DNA from: a bacterium
Lineage (GTDB): Bacteria > Bacteroidota > Bacteroidia > B-17B0 > Aurantibacillaceae
Length of the DNA stretch: 58,060 nucleotides
Reading direction: 5' to 3'
Assembly: GCA_029945625.1 (NCBI GenBank)
Contig: JAQSCW010000004.1
Span: 1 to 58,060, forward strand
Every line of letters begins with the position of its first letter. Position 1 is the stretch's first letter. Under the pieces are notes generated by a model that saw only the letters and a program-made list of their open reading frames with translations, ran no database searches and was not told the DNA's origin. Made by a program: the position numbers and the translations under genes. Below are positions 35,100 through 43,775 of this stretch, piece by piece.

Positions 35100-36509
35100 T
35101 CAAACAATACGCTCTAACAGGGTAACATTTTCAACATGTGCCGTTTGCGGAAACATATCCACAGGCTGTGTTTTAATTATTTGATAGTGTTCCTGCATCA
35201 AAGCGAGATCTCTTGCCTGAGTACTGGGATTGCAACTTACATATACCAACCGTTGTGGCGCTGCCTCAAGAATAGCTTTTACTACATTTTCGTGCATGCC
35301 GGCTCTTGGCGGATCAGTGATAATCACATCCGGTTTTCCGTGAGTTCGGAAGAAATCAGCACTCAAAACATCTTTCATATCACCGGCAAAAAAATGAGTA
35401 TTCGTAATGCCATTTTCTTTTGAATTTTCAATGGCATCTTTAATGGCATCTTCCACATACTCCACCCCAATTACTTTCTTGGCAGATCTTGCCACAAAAT
35501 TAGCGATGGTGCCGGTTCCCGTGTATAGGTCATACACCGTTTCGGTGCCCGTGAGTGCTGCAAAATCTCTGGTGATCTTATAAAGCTGATACGCCTGCAC
35601 CGAATTGGTTTGGTAAAATGATTTTGCACTGATCTTAAATTTCAGGCTCTCCATTTCTTCAAGAATATGGTCTCGTCCATGGTAGGTCTTCAAATCGAGA
35701 CCAAAAAAAGTATCATTGCCTTTATTGTTGTGAACATATTGCAGCGAGGTGATTTCGGGAAATTTGGTTTTCAAAAAGTCTAATAGTGTAAATAATTCTT
35801 TTTCCAACCACTCGAATACCGATACTACCACCATGATCTCACCCGTACTTGATGTGCGAATTAGGAGGGTACGCAAAAACCCGCTTTTGTTTCGGATATC
35901 GAAAAAACTCAGTTGTTTCTCCGCAGCATGGTCTCTCACGGCATTTCGGATCGAATTACTCGGTTCGGCCTGCAAATAACAGTTATTAATTGCAAGAATC
36001 TTATCAAACTTGCCGGGAATGTGAAATCCTACAGCATTCTTATTTTCTATAGTTTCGCCCGAACTCATTTCTGCATCGGTAAGCCATTTTTTATTTGAAA
36101 ACGAAAATTCGAGTTTGTTGCGGTAGAAATATTCTTCCTTGTTTCCAAGTATAGGCAATAGATCCGGAAAAGTTAATTTGCCAATCCGAGTAAATGCATC
36201 AAATACGTATTTCTGTTTGAAGTTCAATTGCGTGGTATAGTTCAAATTCTGCCATTTACATCCCCCACAGGTTCCAAAATGTTCGCAGCGCGGATCAACA
36301 CGGTGCTGCGAATGGTGCTTGAATCGCTCGATGGTGGCTTCGGCAAAATTGTTTTTTTTGCGGTGCACCATCACATCAACAACATCACCCGGCACCGCAG
36401 CGTCGATAAACACAACGAGTCCCTCATTTTTCGCGATAGCCTTTCCTTCCGTGCTGATATCAACTACTTCCAGATTCTCCAGTACATAATTCTTCTTAAT
36501 TTTCGACAT
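35100..36509 (-). CDS. rlmD: 23S rRNA (uracil-C5)-methyltransferase, RlmD/TrmA family
   Basis: A 469-residue SAM-dependent RNA methyltransferase. The N-terminal TRAM domain (about 8-65) binds RNA. Cys75, Cys81 and Cys84 in CEHFGTCGGC, with Cys177, match the [4Fe-4S] cluster ligands of RlmD. The catalytic domain has YDLYTGTGTIANF (SAM), DPPRAGMH and the catalytic Cys426 in VYVSCNPST. RlmD makes m5U1939 in 23S rRNA; relatives such as RlmC act on U747, so the exact position is inferred. The gene is divergent from truA with only 40 bases between the start codons. Confidence 0.88.
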   Translation of the reverse strand: MSKIKKNYVLENLEVVDISTEGKAIAKNEGLVVFIDAAVPGDVVDVMVHRKKNNFAEATIERFKHHSQHRVDPRCEHFGTCGGCKWQNLNYTTQLNFKQKYVFDAFTRIGKLTFPDLLPILGNKEEYFYRNKLEFSFSNKKWLTDAEMSSGETIENKNAVGFHIPGKFDKILAINNCYLQAEPSNSIRNAVRDHAAEKQLSFFDIRNKSGFLRTLLIRTSSTGEIMVVVSVFEWLEKELFTLLDFLKTKFPEITSLQYVHNNKGNDTFFGLDLKTYHGRDHILEEMESLKFKISAKSFYQTNSVQAYQLYKITRDFAALTGTETVYDLYTGTGTIANFVARSAKKVIGVEYVEDAIKDAIENSKENGITNTHFFAGDMKDVLSADFFRTHGKPDVIITDPPRAGMHENVVKAILEAAPQRLVYVSCNPSTQARDLALMQEHYQIIKTQPVDMFPQTAHVENVTLLERIV

Positions 36510-36520
36510 AGTATAGGGCG

Positions 36521-36528
36521 CAAAAGTA
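36521..36528 (-). promoter_or_regulatory. -7 promoter element of rlmD
   Basis: Minus-strand TACTTTTG (36528 to 36521) matches TAnnTTTG, 11 bases from the rlmD ATG at 36509. It is back to back with the truA element at 36538. Confidence 0.45.
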
Positions 36529-36537
36529 CTAAAATCT

Positions 36538-36545
36538 TACCTTTG
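36538..36545 (+). promoter_or_regulatory. -7 promoter element of truA
   Basis: TACCTTTG matches TAnnTTTG and ends four bases (CCGC) before the truA ATG at 36550, predicting a leaderless message. Confidence 0.5.
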
Positions 36546-36549
36546 CCGC

Positions 36550-37314
36550 ATGGCCCGGTTCTTTTTAACGCTTTCTTACAATGGCGCAGACTTTAATGGA
36601 TGGCAAATTCAGGACAATACTCCAAATACGGTAGAGCAGGTGCTGGAAGAAAAGATGTCGATGCTCTTAAAAGAAAAGATCGATCTTATTGGATGCGGCA
36701 GAACTGACGCGGGGGTTAATGCCAAAAATTTTGTGGCTCATTTCGACAGTCACTGTCCCGACTTGATTTCAAAACAGTCTCACTGGGTATATAAAATCAA
36801 CACCTTGTTGCCCGCTACCATAGCGGTCCATTCTATTAGGCGCGTGAACGATGGCGCTCATGCACGTTTCGATGCCTCCGAACGGGTGTATTATTATTAC
36901 CTCAGTTTTAAGAAAGATCCTTTTAGAGACCGTTTCACCACCTATGTTTACGGAGATCTCGATTTTGAGTTAATGAATAAAGCAGCGGCCATTCTGCTGA
37001 AACATGAAGATTTCACCAGCTTTAGCAAAGTGAATAGCCAAAGTAAAACCAATTTTTGCAGGGTCACAAAAGCTTTATGGCAAAAATCGGGCGATGGGGA
37101 ATGGCGATTTACAATTTGCGCCGACAGATTTCTGCGCGGCATGGTGCGCGCCATTGTTGGCACCCTGATGATGGTTGGAAAAAACAAAATGAGTCTTGAT
37201 GATTTTAATAAGATAATTCTGGCTAAAGATCGTCGTCTTGCCGGTACCAATGTATCGCCCAAGGCCCTTTTTTTAAGTGGCATTCGTTATCCTAAAGAAG
37301 TATTTGTTGAGTAA
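36550..37314 (+). CDS. truA: tRNA pseudouridine(38-40) synthase
   Basis: TruA converts uridines 38-40 in the anticodon arm of many tRNAs to pseudouridine. The 254-residue enzyme has the catalytic Asp53 in GCGRTDAGVNAKNFVAHFD, the N-terminal LTLSYNGADFNGWQ and the C-terminal FLRGMVRAIVGTL, all typical. The start at ATG 36550 gives MARFFLTLSY. The stop overlaps the likely start of the ABC exporter gene, so truA opens an operon with that transporter and trmB. Confidence 0.96.
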   Translation: MARFFLTLSYNGADFNGWQIQDNTPNTVEQVLEEKMSMLLKEKIDLIGCGRTDAGVNAKNFVAHFDSHCPDLISKQSHWVYKINTLLPATIAVHSIRRVNDGAHARFDASERVYYYYLSFKKDPFRDRFTTYVYGDLDFELMNKAAAILLKHEDFTSFSKVNSQSKTNFCRVTKALWQKSGDGEWRFTICADRFLRGMVRAIVGTLMMVGKNKMSLDDFNKIILAKDRRLAGTNVSPKALFLSGIRYPKEVFVE

Positions 37315-39079
37315 AGAACAAAATAAAAGTCTGAATTTAGATCTCATCAAGAGGATCCTGAGCTACACTAAGCCCTATGGCATGTTGTTTTATGGCTCTG
37401 TGATCGTAACGTTGCTGTTATCGGGACTAGCAATTGTGAGACCTCTTTTGATCAGCACCGCGTTGAATAATTATGTGATTGGTCGCAACAGCCTCAGTGA
37501 CCTAAATACGGTGTGTTTGCTCATTCTGGGTTTTCTAATCCTCGAAGCGCTGCTTCAGGTGATTAATATTCGCGTAACAAATCTACTTGGTCAAAACATT
37601 GTGCGAGATTTGAGAAACCAGGTATATAAACATATTTTGAATCTGAAGAATTCCTATTTTGATAATACACCTGTTGGAATACTGGTTACGAGAGCAATCT
37701 CCGACATTGAAAGTTTAAGCGATGTGTTTGCACAAGGCTTTATTGTGATTGCCGGCGACATGATCATGCTCCTGGTTTTTGTTATTGCCATGTTTGCAAA
37801 AAATTGGGTATTGGCTCTGCTGGCAATGAGCACCATTCCCCTCCTTTTTGTGGCAACGGCATTATTCAAGCGCGGCGTGAAAAAGTCATTTACCCAAGTA
37901 AGAAATGCCGTGGCATCTCTAAATACATTTACGCAGGAGCATATTACCGGGATGCGTTTGGTTCAGTTATTTAATAGGGAAGAGCAGGAGTTTGAGAAAT
38001 TTAGAGAGATCAACAAACTGCACCGCATCGCAAACATTCGGTCGATCCTCTATTATTCTATTTTCTTTCCGGTGGTAGAAATCCTTTCTTCTTTTTCAAT
38101 TGCCCTCATCATCTGGTTTGTGGGCGTGAAAGGAAATTCCTATCAGGTAAATTTAGGAGATATTACATTTTTTGTCATGATGGTGAACATGCTTTTTCGC
38201 CCCATTCGGATGCTCGCCGATCGTTTAAACACCTTGCAAATGGGCTTTGTTTCGGCCGAAAGGGTGTTTAAAGTAGTGGATACCCATGAAGTGATCTCCG
38301 ACAGGGGCGTTATCAAATTTAGCAATGTGCAAAACTCTATTGAGTTCAAAAACGTATGGTTTGCTTATCGAAAAGATCATTTTGTGCTTAAAGATGTTTC
38401 TTTCGAAATCAAAGCAGGAACAACGGTTGGATTGGTTGGCTCAACGGGAGCCGGCAAATCAACCATTATAAATTTACTGAGCCGCTTTTACGAATATAAC
38501 AAAGGTCAGATTCTTATTGATGGAGTGGAAATTAGGGATTATGAGTTGGAATCACTTCGCAAAAACACAGGTGTGGTGCTGCAGGATGTTTATTTATTTA
38601 ATGATACGATTCTCAATAATATCACGCTTAGTAATCCGGAAATAAAATTTGAAGACGTGGTGCAGGCCACAAAACAAATTGAGCTGTACGACTTCATTAT
38701 GTCACTTCCCGGTGGGTTTCATTACCAAGTCGCTGAAAGAGGACAAAGCTTATCGGCGGGTCAGCGACAATTGATTGTGTTCATAAGGGCCTTTGTCTAT
38801 CAACCCGCTATTTTTATTTTAGATGAAGCTACGGCTACTATTGATACACAAACCGAGTTATTGATCCAAAAAGCAGTTCATAAGATTTCAAAAGGGCGTA
38901 CCTCCATCATCATTGCGCATCGTCTCTCAACAATTAGCCACGTCGACAAGATCCTCGTATTCGATAAAGGGCAGATCAGTGAGGAAGGGTCCATCGAAGA
39001 ATTGTTATCGAAAGATAGTAGATTCAAAAAACTGTACGAAATTCAAAACAAAAAATCCGAGGAACAGCTCAACAATTAG
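37307..39079 (+). CDS. ABC transporter, fused membrane and ATPase domains (exporter type)
   Basis: About 590 residues if started at TTG 37307 (MSKEQNKSLNLDLIKRIL); the open frame reaches back to GTG 37277, but that would overlap truA by 38 bases, against 8 for the TTG. Six membrane segments form the exporter domain (about 20-310), and the ATPase domain follows (about 345-590) with Walker A GSTGAGKST, the Q-loop VLQDVYLF, signature LSAGQRQ and Walker B IFILDEATA. The order and the homodimer-type layout match MsbA/LmrA-like lipid or drug exporters. Substrate unknown. trmB begins three bases after its stop. Confidence 0.9.
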   Translation: MSKEQNKSLNLDLIKRILSYTKPYGMLFYGSVIVTLLLSGLAIVRPLLISTALNNYVIGRNSLSDLNTVCLLILGFLILEALLQVINIRVTNLLGQNIVRDLRNQVYKHILNLKNSYFDNTPVGILVTRAISDIESLSDVFAQGFIVIAGDMIMLLVFVIAMFAKNWVLALLAMSTIPLLFVATALFKRGVKKSFTQVRNAVASLNTFTQEHITGMRLVQLFNREEQEFEKFREINKLHRIANIRSILYYSIFFPVVEILSSFSIALIIWFVGVKGNSYQVNLGDITFFVMMVNMLFRPIRMLADRLNTLQMGFVSAERVFKVVDTHEVISDRGVIKFSNVQNSIEFKNVWFAYRKDHFVLKDVSFEIKAGTTVGLVGSTGAGKSTIINLLSRFYEYNKGQILIDGVEIRDYELESLRKNTGVVLQDVYLFNDTILNNITLSNPEIKFEDVVQATKQIELYDFIMSLPGGFHYQVAERGQSLSAGQRQLIVFIRAFVYQPAIFILDEATATIDTQTELLIQKAVHKISKGRTSIIIAHRLSTISHVDKILVFDKGQISEEGSIEELLSKDSRFKKLYEIQNKKSEEQLNN

Positions 39080-39082
39080 AAT

Positions 39083-39751
39083 ATGCCGAGTAAGCTGGAA
39101 AAATTTGCAGAATTGGATACATTCAGAAATTGTTTCACACTTTTTTTTGAAAATCTTTCCCGTGGATTCCCCATGAAGGGAAAATGGAATTCAGACTATT
39201 TCAAAAACAATCGCCCAATTGTTGTTGAACTGGGTTGCGGAAAAGGAGAATACACGGTGGGACTTGCTCTGAATGATCGCACAAAGAATTTTATTGGCGT
39301 GGACATCAAAGGAAATCGCATTTGGACCGGAGCCAAACAAGCTTTGGAGCAAGAACTAAATCATGTGGGGTTTTTAAGGACACGCATTGATTTTATTGAT
39401 TATTGTTTTTCGGAGAACGAGGTGGATGAAATCTGGATCACCTTTCCCGACCCACAACCGCAAAGTACAAGGGCACGAAAACGATTAACTCACCCCATGT
39501 TTCTCAACCGCTACGTTAAATTTTTGAAGCCCGATGGCATCATTCATTTAAAAACAGATAGCACGAGTTTGTATGAATATACCTTAGAAGTATTGCACGA
39601 ACACAAACTTCCGATCCTATGGCACACCTCCGATTTATACCATGAATGTCCTCCACACAGACAAGAACTCATAAACATAAAGACCTATTACGAAAAACTC
39701 TTTACCGAAAAGGGAGAGAACATAAAATACATTCAATTCAAGTTGAAATAA
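39083..39751 (+). CDS. trmB: tRNA (guanine46-N7)-methyltransferase
   Basis: TrmB places the m7G46 mark in the variable loop of tRNAs. The 222-residue protein has the SAM site VELGCGKGEYTVGLA (about 49-63), IGVDIKGNRIW and the family-defining WITFPDPQPQSTRARKRLT (about 119-137). It is the last gene of the truA-ABC-trmB unit. Confidence 0.94.
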   Translation: MPSKLEKFAELDTFRNCFTLFFENLSRGFPMKGKWNSDYFKNNRPIVVELGCGKGEYTVGLALNDRTKNFIGVDIKGNRIWTGAKQALEQELNHVGFLRTRIDFIDYCFSENEVDEIWITFPDPQPQSTRARKRLTHPMFLNRYVKFLKPDGIIHLKTDSTSLYEYTLEVLHEHKLPILWHTSDLYHECPPHRQELINIKTYYEKLFTEKGENIKYIQFKLK

Positions 39752-39823
39752 CAATTTAGTGAAGGAGGAGCCCATTCCATCTAAATTTTATTTATTACTT
39801 TAACGCAAGGTAAATCGCGCTAT

Positions 39824-41629
39824 ATGGAGAAGCAGGCTTTGTTGGAGATCAATAATCTAGTGACTCAGTTCAAGAGCGGAACCGAAATGCTGAAGGCTGT
39901 CAACAATGTTTCTTTTACACTTAATCGCGGTGAAACAATTGGTATTGTTGGTGAAAGCGGATCGGGAAAATCGGTAACCTCACTGTCTGTCATGAACTTG
40001 ATCCCGAATCCGCCGGGTAAGATTACTGGTGGTCAGATCTTGTATCATGCAAAAGATGGGAGCACAGTTGATCTGGTAAATGTGTCGGAAAAAAACATGC
40101 GAAAGTTCCGGGGAAATGAAATCGCCATGATCTTTCAGGAACCGATGACTTCTCTCAATCCTGTTATTAAATGTGGGGACCAAGTAATGGAAGCCATCGT
40201 CTTCCATCAACAGGTTTCGATGAAGGTGGCCAGGGAAAAGACCCTTGAACTTTTCCGGGAAGTGCAATTACCAAATCCTGAAATAATTGTTGATCGATAC
40301 CCTCATCAACTTTCAGGAGGTCAGAAGCAAAGAGTGATGATAGCAATGGCCATTAGCTGTGAGCCTAAGGTGCTTATCGCAGATGAACCTACTACCGCTT
40401 TGGATGTTACCGTGCAAAAGACCATTCTTGAATTGATGCAACGATTGCAGCTTCGGTATAACATGGGGATTCTTTTTATCACGCATGATCTGGGAGTAAT
40501 TGCCGAGTTAGCCGACAAAGTGGTTGTGATGTATAAAGGAGAAATTGTAGAGCAAGGTCCTGTACTCGAAATTTTTTCGAACCCAAAGCATCCTTACACG
40601 AAAGGTTTATTAGCCTGTCGTCCACCACTCAATTTCAGAGTACGACGTTTGCCGGTAGTAAGTGACTTCATGAAGCGAGGCGCCAACGGCGAAATAATTG
40701 AAATTAACGGGAATGTTGGTGAAGCTCTTAAAGGAGTGACGATCACATCTGCTGAACGAGAGCAAGAACATAACGTGTTGTATGCGGGTAACAAAATTTT
40801 GGAACTCAAACAGGTGAAAACATGGTTTCCTGAAAGCCATTCTTTTTTTGAAAAGAACCGAAAATATATCAAGGCAGTAGACGACGTGAGTTTTGACGTT
40901 TTTGAAGGTGAAACATTGGGCTTAGTAGGAGAAAGTGGTTGTGGTAAAACAACTCTCGGCCGATCAATCCTTAAATTGTCACCAACAGTTGGTGGCCAGA
41001 TTCTGTATCGCGGCAATGATATTTTAGCCATGAATGAAAAGGAATTCAGGCAGTACCGGCAAAACATGCAGTTGATTTTTCAGGACCCTTATTCATCTCT
41101 TAATCCCCGATTAACAATAGGTGAGGCCATTTCGGAACCGATGCTGGTACATAAAATCTTCAGCACAGAAGCACAACGCAAAGAGAGGGTAATGGAATTG
41201 CTTAAAAAAGTGGGATTGGAAGAGAAACAGTATCAACGCTACCCCCATGAATTCAGTGGTGGGCAAAGGCAAAGGGTGTGCATCGCTCGTGCTCTGGGGC
41301 TAAATCCCAATTTTATTATTTGTGACGAAAGTGTGAGCGCACTCGATGTGAGTGTGCAGGCACAGGTACTCAATTTACTCAACGACTTGAAAAAGGAATT
41401 TAAATTCACCTACATATTTATTAGTCATGATTTGAGCGTGGTGAAATTTATGTGCGACCGCATGGTAGTGATGCAAAAAGGAAAGGTGGAAGAAATGGGG
41501 GATCCCGACGAAATCTATGCCAATCCAAAGAGCGAATACACGAGAAAATTGATTGAATCAATTCCTAAAGGAACAATTGAGAACATAAAAATCGCAGCAA
41601 CTAATAGAAATAATCAACTTCAGTTTTAA
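39824..41629 (+). CDS. Peptide-type ABC transporter ATPase with two fused ATP-binding domains (DppD-DppF-like)
   Basis: A 601-residue cytosolic protein with two complete nucleotide-binding domains. The first (about 5-275) has Walker A GESGSGKS and signature LSGGQKQR, the second (about 325-590) Walker A GESGCGKT and signature FSGGQRQR. Each ends with an oligopeptide-transporter C-terminal segment (HPYTKGLLACRPPL and SEYTRKLIESIP). The layout matches YejF/GsiA-type ATPases of dipeptide or oligopeptide importers. Permease and binding-protein genes are not adjacent, so the partner is elsewhere. DedA-family gene follows after four bases. Confidence 0.92.
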   Translation: MEKQALLEINNLVTQFKSGTEMLKAVNNVSFTLNRGETIGIVGESGSGKSVTSLSVMNLIPNPPGKITGGQILYHAKDGSTVDLVNVSEKNMRKFRGNEIAMIFQEPMTSLNPVIKCGDQVMEAIVFHQQVSMKVAREKTLELFREVQLPNPEIIVDRYPHQLSGGQKQRVMIAMAISCEPKVLIADEPTTALDVTVQKTILELMQRLQLRYNMGILFITHDLGVIAELADKVVVMYKGEIVEQGPVLEIFSNPKHPYTKGLLACRPPLNFRVRRLPVVSDFMKRGANGEIIEINGNVGEALKGVTITSAEREQEHNVLYAGNKILELKQVKTWFPESHSFFEKNRKYIKAVDDVSFDVFEGETLGLVGESGCGKTTLGRSILKLSPTVGGQILYRGNDILAMNEKEFRQYRQNMQLIFQDPYSSLNPRLTIGEAISEPMLVHKIFSTEAQRKERVMELLKKVGLEEKQYQRYPHEFSGGQRQRVCIARALGLNPNFIICDESVSALDVSVQAQVLNLLNDLKKEFKFTYIFISHDLSVVKFMCDRMVVMQKGKVEEMGDPDEIYANPKSEYTRKLIESIPKGTIENIKIAATNRNNQLQF

Positions 41630-41633
41630 GGCT

Positions 41634-42260
41634 ATGTGGGATTTTCTTAAACAATTAACCGACCCAAACAGCATCATCGAATACGGTGGGTTGGGACTTT
41701 TATTGTTTGTGATTTTTGCAGAAACCGGCCTGCTGGTTGGGTTCTTTCTTCCGGGAGACAATCTTATTTTATTAGCGGGAATCCTTTGCAAAGCAAAACC
41801 CGATCTCATGCATGTAAATTTTGGTCAAATGGTCGCACTCATGACGTTGGCAGCTGTTATGGGCAATATGTTCGGTTATTGGTTTGGCAGAAAAGCCGGT
41901 GAGACACTCTATGCAAAAGAAGACAGTTTCTTTTTCAGAAAAAAGCATATTGAGGTAACTAAGCGATACTATGAAAAATATGGCGGAAATCTTACCCTGG
42001 TATTGGCCAGATTTTTACCTGTGGTTAGAACCTTTGCTCCAGTAATTGCAGGAGCCATAAAAATCGACTTCTTCAAATTTATGTTCTTTAATGTAGTGGG
42101 TGCCTTGGCCTGGATCCTCAGTCTTTCAACTGTAGGCTATTTTCTGGTGCAGATGTTCCCTCAAATAACTAACTATATGGGTTACATTTTCGTGGCATTG
42201 ATCATCATCACCGCCATCCCCATTCTTCGAATCGCATTTAGAAGGAACAAAGAGAATTAG
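41634..42260 (+). CDS. DedA-family membrane protein
   Basis: A 208-residue inner-membrane protein. FAETGLLVGFFLPGDNLIL (about 23-41) and ARFLPVVRTFAPVIAG (about 122-137) are the conserved DedA segments, including the Arg and Pro residues important in the family. DedA proteins take part in flipping undecaprenyl phosphate or phospholipids back across the membrane and in proton-driven envelope homeostasis. This would fit the other undecaprenyl genes in the window (uppP, WecA-like). The stop overlaps that of the TolC-like gene on the opposite strand by four bases. Confidence 0.9.
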   Translation: MWDFLKQLTDPNSIIEYGGLGLLLFVIFAETGLLVGFFLPGDNLILLAGILCKAKPDLMHVNFGQMVALMTLAAVMGNMFGYWFGRKAGETLYAKEDSFFFRKKHIEVTKRYYEKYGGNLTLVLARFLPVVRTFAPVIAGAIKIDFFKFMFFNVVGALAWILSLSTVGYFLVQMFPQITNYMGYIFVALIIITAIPILRIAFRRNKEN

Positions 42261-43666
42261 AAACCCAATGGAATGCCCTGATAGTAATCAAGCACTTTCA
42301 ATTTAAAAACATAATCGTATTTCGACTGTAGTAGATTACTCTCAGCGGCATACAATCTGTTTTTTGCCGTGTTAAAGTCAAATGCACTTATTACGCCGGC
42401 ATTGAATTTTTCCTGGGCATATTCAAAAGACATGGATGCGGCCTCAACACTGGACCTTGTAGCCATATACTTATTAAAGGCTGCTTTCGCATTCGCGGAG
42501 GCCTGTGCAATATTCTTGTAGAGGTTTTGTTTCGTTAGATCTAATGATAATTTGGTATTAAATGCATTTATCTTTGCATTCTTAACTGCCGTGTGCGTTT
42601 GTAAACCATTATAAATTGGAATACTAAGTTGAAAGCCAAAACTCTTACTTACATTGTTTCTGAATTGGTCATAAAATGGTGTCACTTGCGTAATCGACTC
42701 CGTGAGTGGTACATATACACTATCTCCCTTGCTGGTTATTCCTGCAACCTTATATCCTACATAATTCACTCCCAAAACATCTTTGGCAAGTCCCGAGGTT
42801 CCTGTTGCCAAGGTTCCAACCAGACTTAAAGTGGGACTTCTTTTACCTCTGTTGGCGGCCAACGAACGCTCGGAACTAAGAATAGAGTATTCACCACTTT
42901 TTATGCTGGGTTGATTCTTTAAACTGGTTTCGTAAATGGAGGTTAAATTGTTTTCAGCCAGCTGTGATTCGCTGATAACAATATCGGGTCGTGCTACCGA
43001 AAAATTACTAATGCTGTCAAAATTCATCAGTTGTTTGAGGCTCAGGATGGCAAGCGCAAAATTATTGTCGGCAGAAGTCACATTCACTTCCTCGCTGGCC
43101 AGCTGCGCTTTAATATCATATTCAATACTCTTTGCCAGTGCGCCTGCATTCACAAGTTTCTGAGTCCTTTCCAGCTGTTCCTTGGTGATCTGAAACTGAC
43201 TCTGTGAAATCTTTAGAATTTCTTCCGAAAAGATAACACCAATATAAGCATTGGCCACATTTAACGAAAGATCATACTCTTGCTGCTTCAAAAGTTCTAC
43301 GCCACTTAAGTAGTTATATTCATTGGCCTTGATGTTGTTGTACTGACTGAGCCCGCCCCATAGCACCACCTGACCATTCAAAAAGAAATTTTGGGATAGT
43401 ACTTTTGTGTCGGCAAAGGTGTTTGTGAAACGGTCAACTGTTTTCCCGTAGTTATAAATATGGTTTGCCCCCAGATTAAAATTTGGTAAGACGCCGGCTT
43501 TACTCTGCACAACATTGTTTTGTTTTATTTCATTATTAAGCGCGCTTTGTTTTAGCGATATACTATGGTTTAGCGCATAACTGATACAATCCTGCAACGA
43601 CCATGCTGTTTGTGCATGTGCCACCAGACTTAAAAATCCAAAAACTAAAAAGGAAATGTTTTTCAT
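42257..43666 (-). CDS. TolC-family outer-membrane channel protein
   Basis: A 469-residue protein counted from ATG 43666, where a signal peptide begins (MKNISFLVFGFLSLVAHAQ); the frame is open upstream to 43831 but the added 55 residues look non-coding and overlap the next gene. AWSLQDCISYALNHSISLKQS is the usual TolC/OEP start, and long amphipathic helical stretches with AALNxxx patterns (for example QLERTQKLVNAGALAKS) and the second repeat YAQEKFNAGVISAFDF are characteristic. It should form the outer-membrane exit duct of an efflux pump or type I secretion. No pump genes are adjacent. Confidence 0.9.
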   Translation of the reverse strand: MKNISFLVFGFLSLVAHAQTAWSLQDCISYALNHSISLKQSALNNEIKQNNVVQSKAGVLPNFNLGANHIYNYGKTVDRFTNTFADTKVLSQNFFLNGQVVLWGGLSQYNNIKANEYNYLSGVELLKQQEYDLSLNVANAYIGVIFSEEILKISQSQFQITKEQLERTQKLVNAGALAKSIEYDIKAQLASEEVNVTSADNNFALAILSLKQLMNFDSISNFSVARPDIVISESQLAENNLTSIYETSLKNQPSIKSGEYSILSSERSLAANRGKRSPTLSLVGTLATGTSGLAKDVLGVNYVGYKVAGITSKGDSVYVPLTESITQVTPFYDQFRNNVSKSFGFQLSIPIYNGLQTHTAVKNAKINAFNTKLSLDLTKQNLYKNIAQASANAKAAFNKYMATRSSVEAASMSFEYAQEKFNAGVISAFDFNTAKNRLYAAESNLLQSKYDYVFKLKVLDYYQGIPLGF

Positions 43667-43775
43667 TGTGAAGGGAATTGAATTTAAAATTAAAGAAATT
43701 ATTCCTTTGGCGGATGACAAATCAAAAATCTTACAGGAACGGTAAATTTGGGGGGACAGCTGTGTTATTCTGCTT

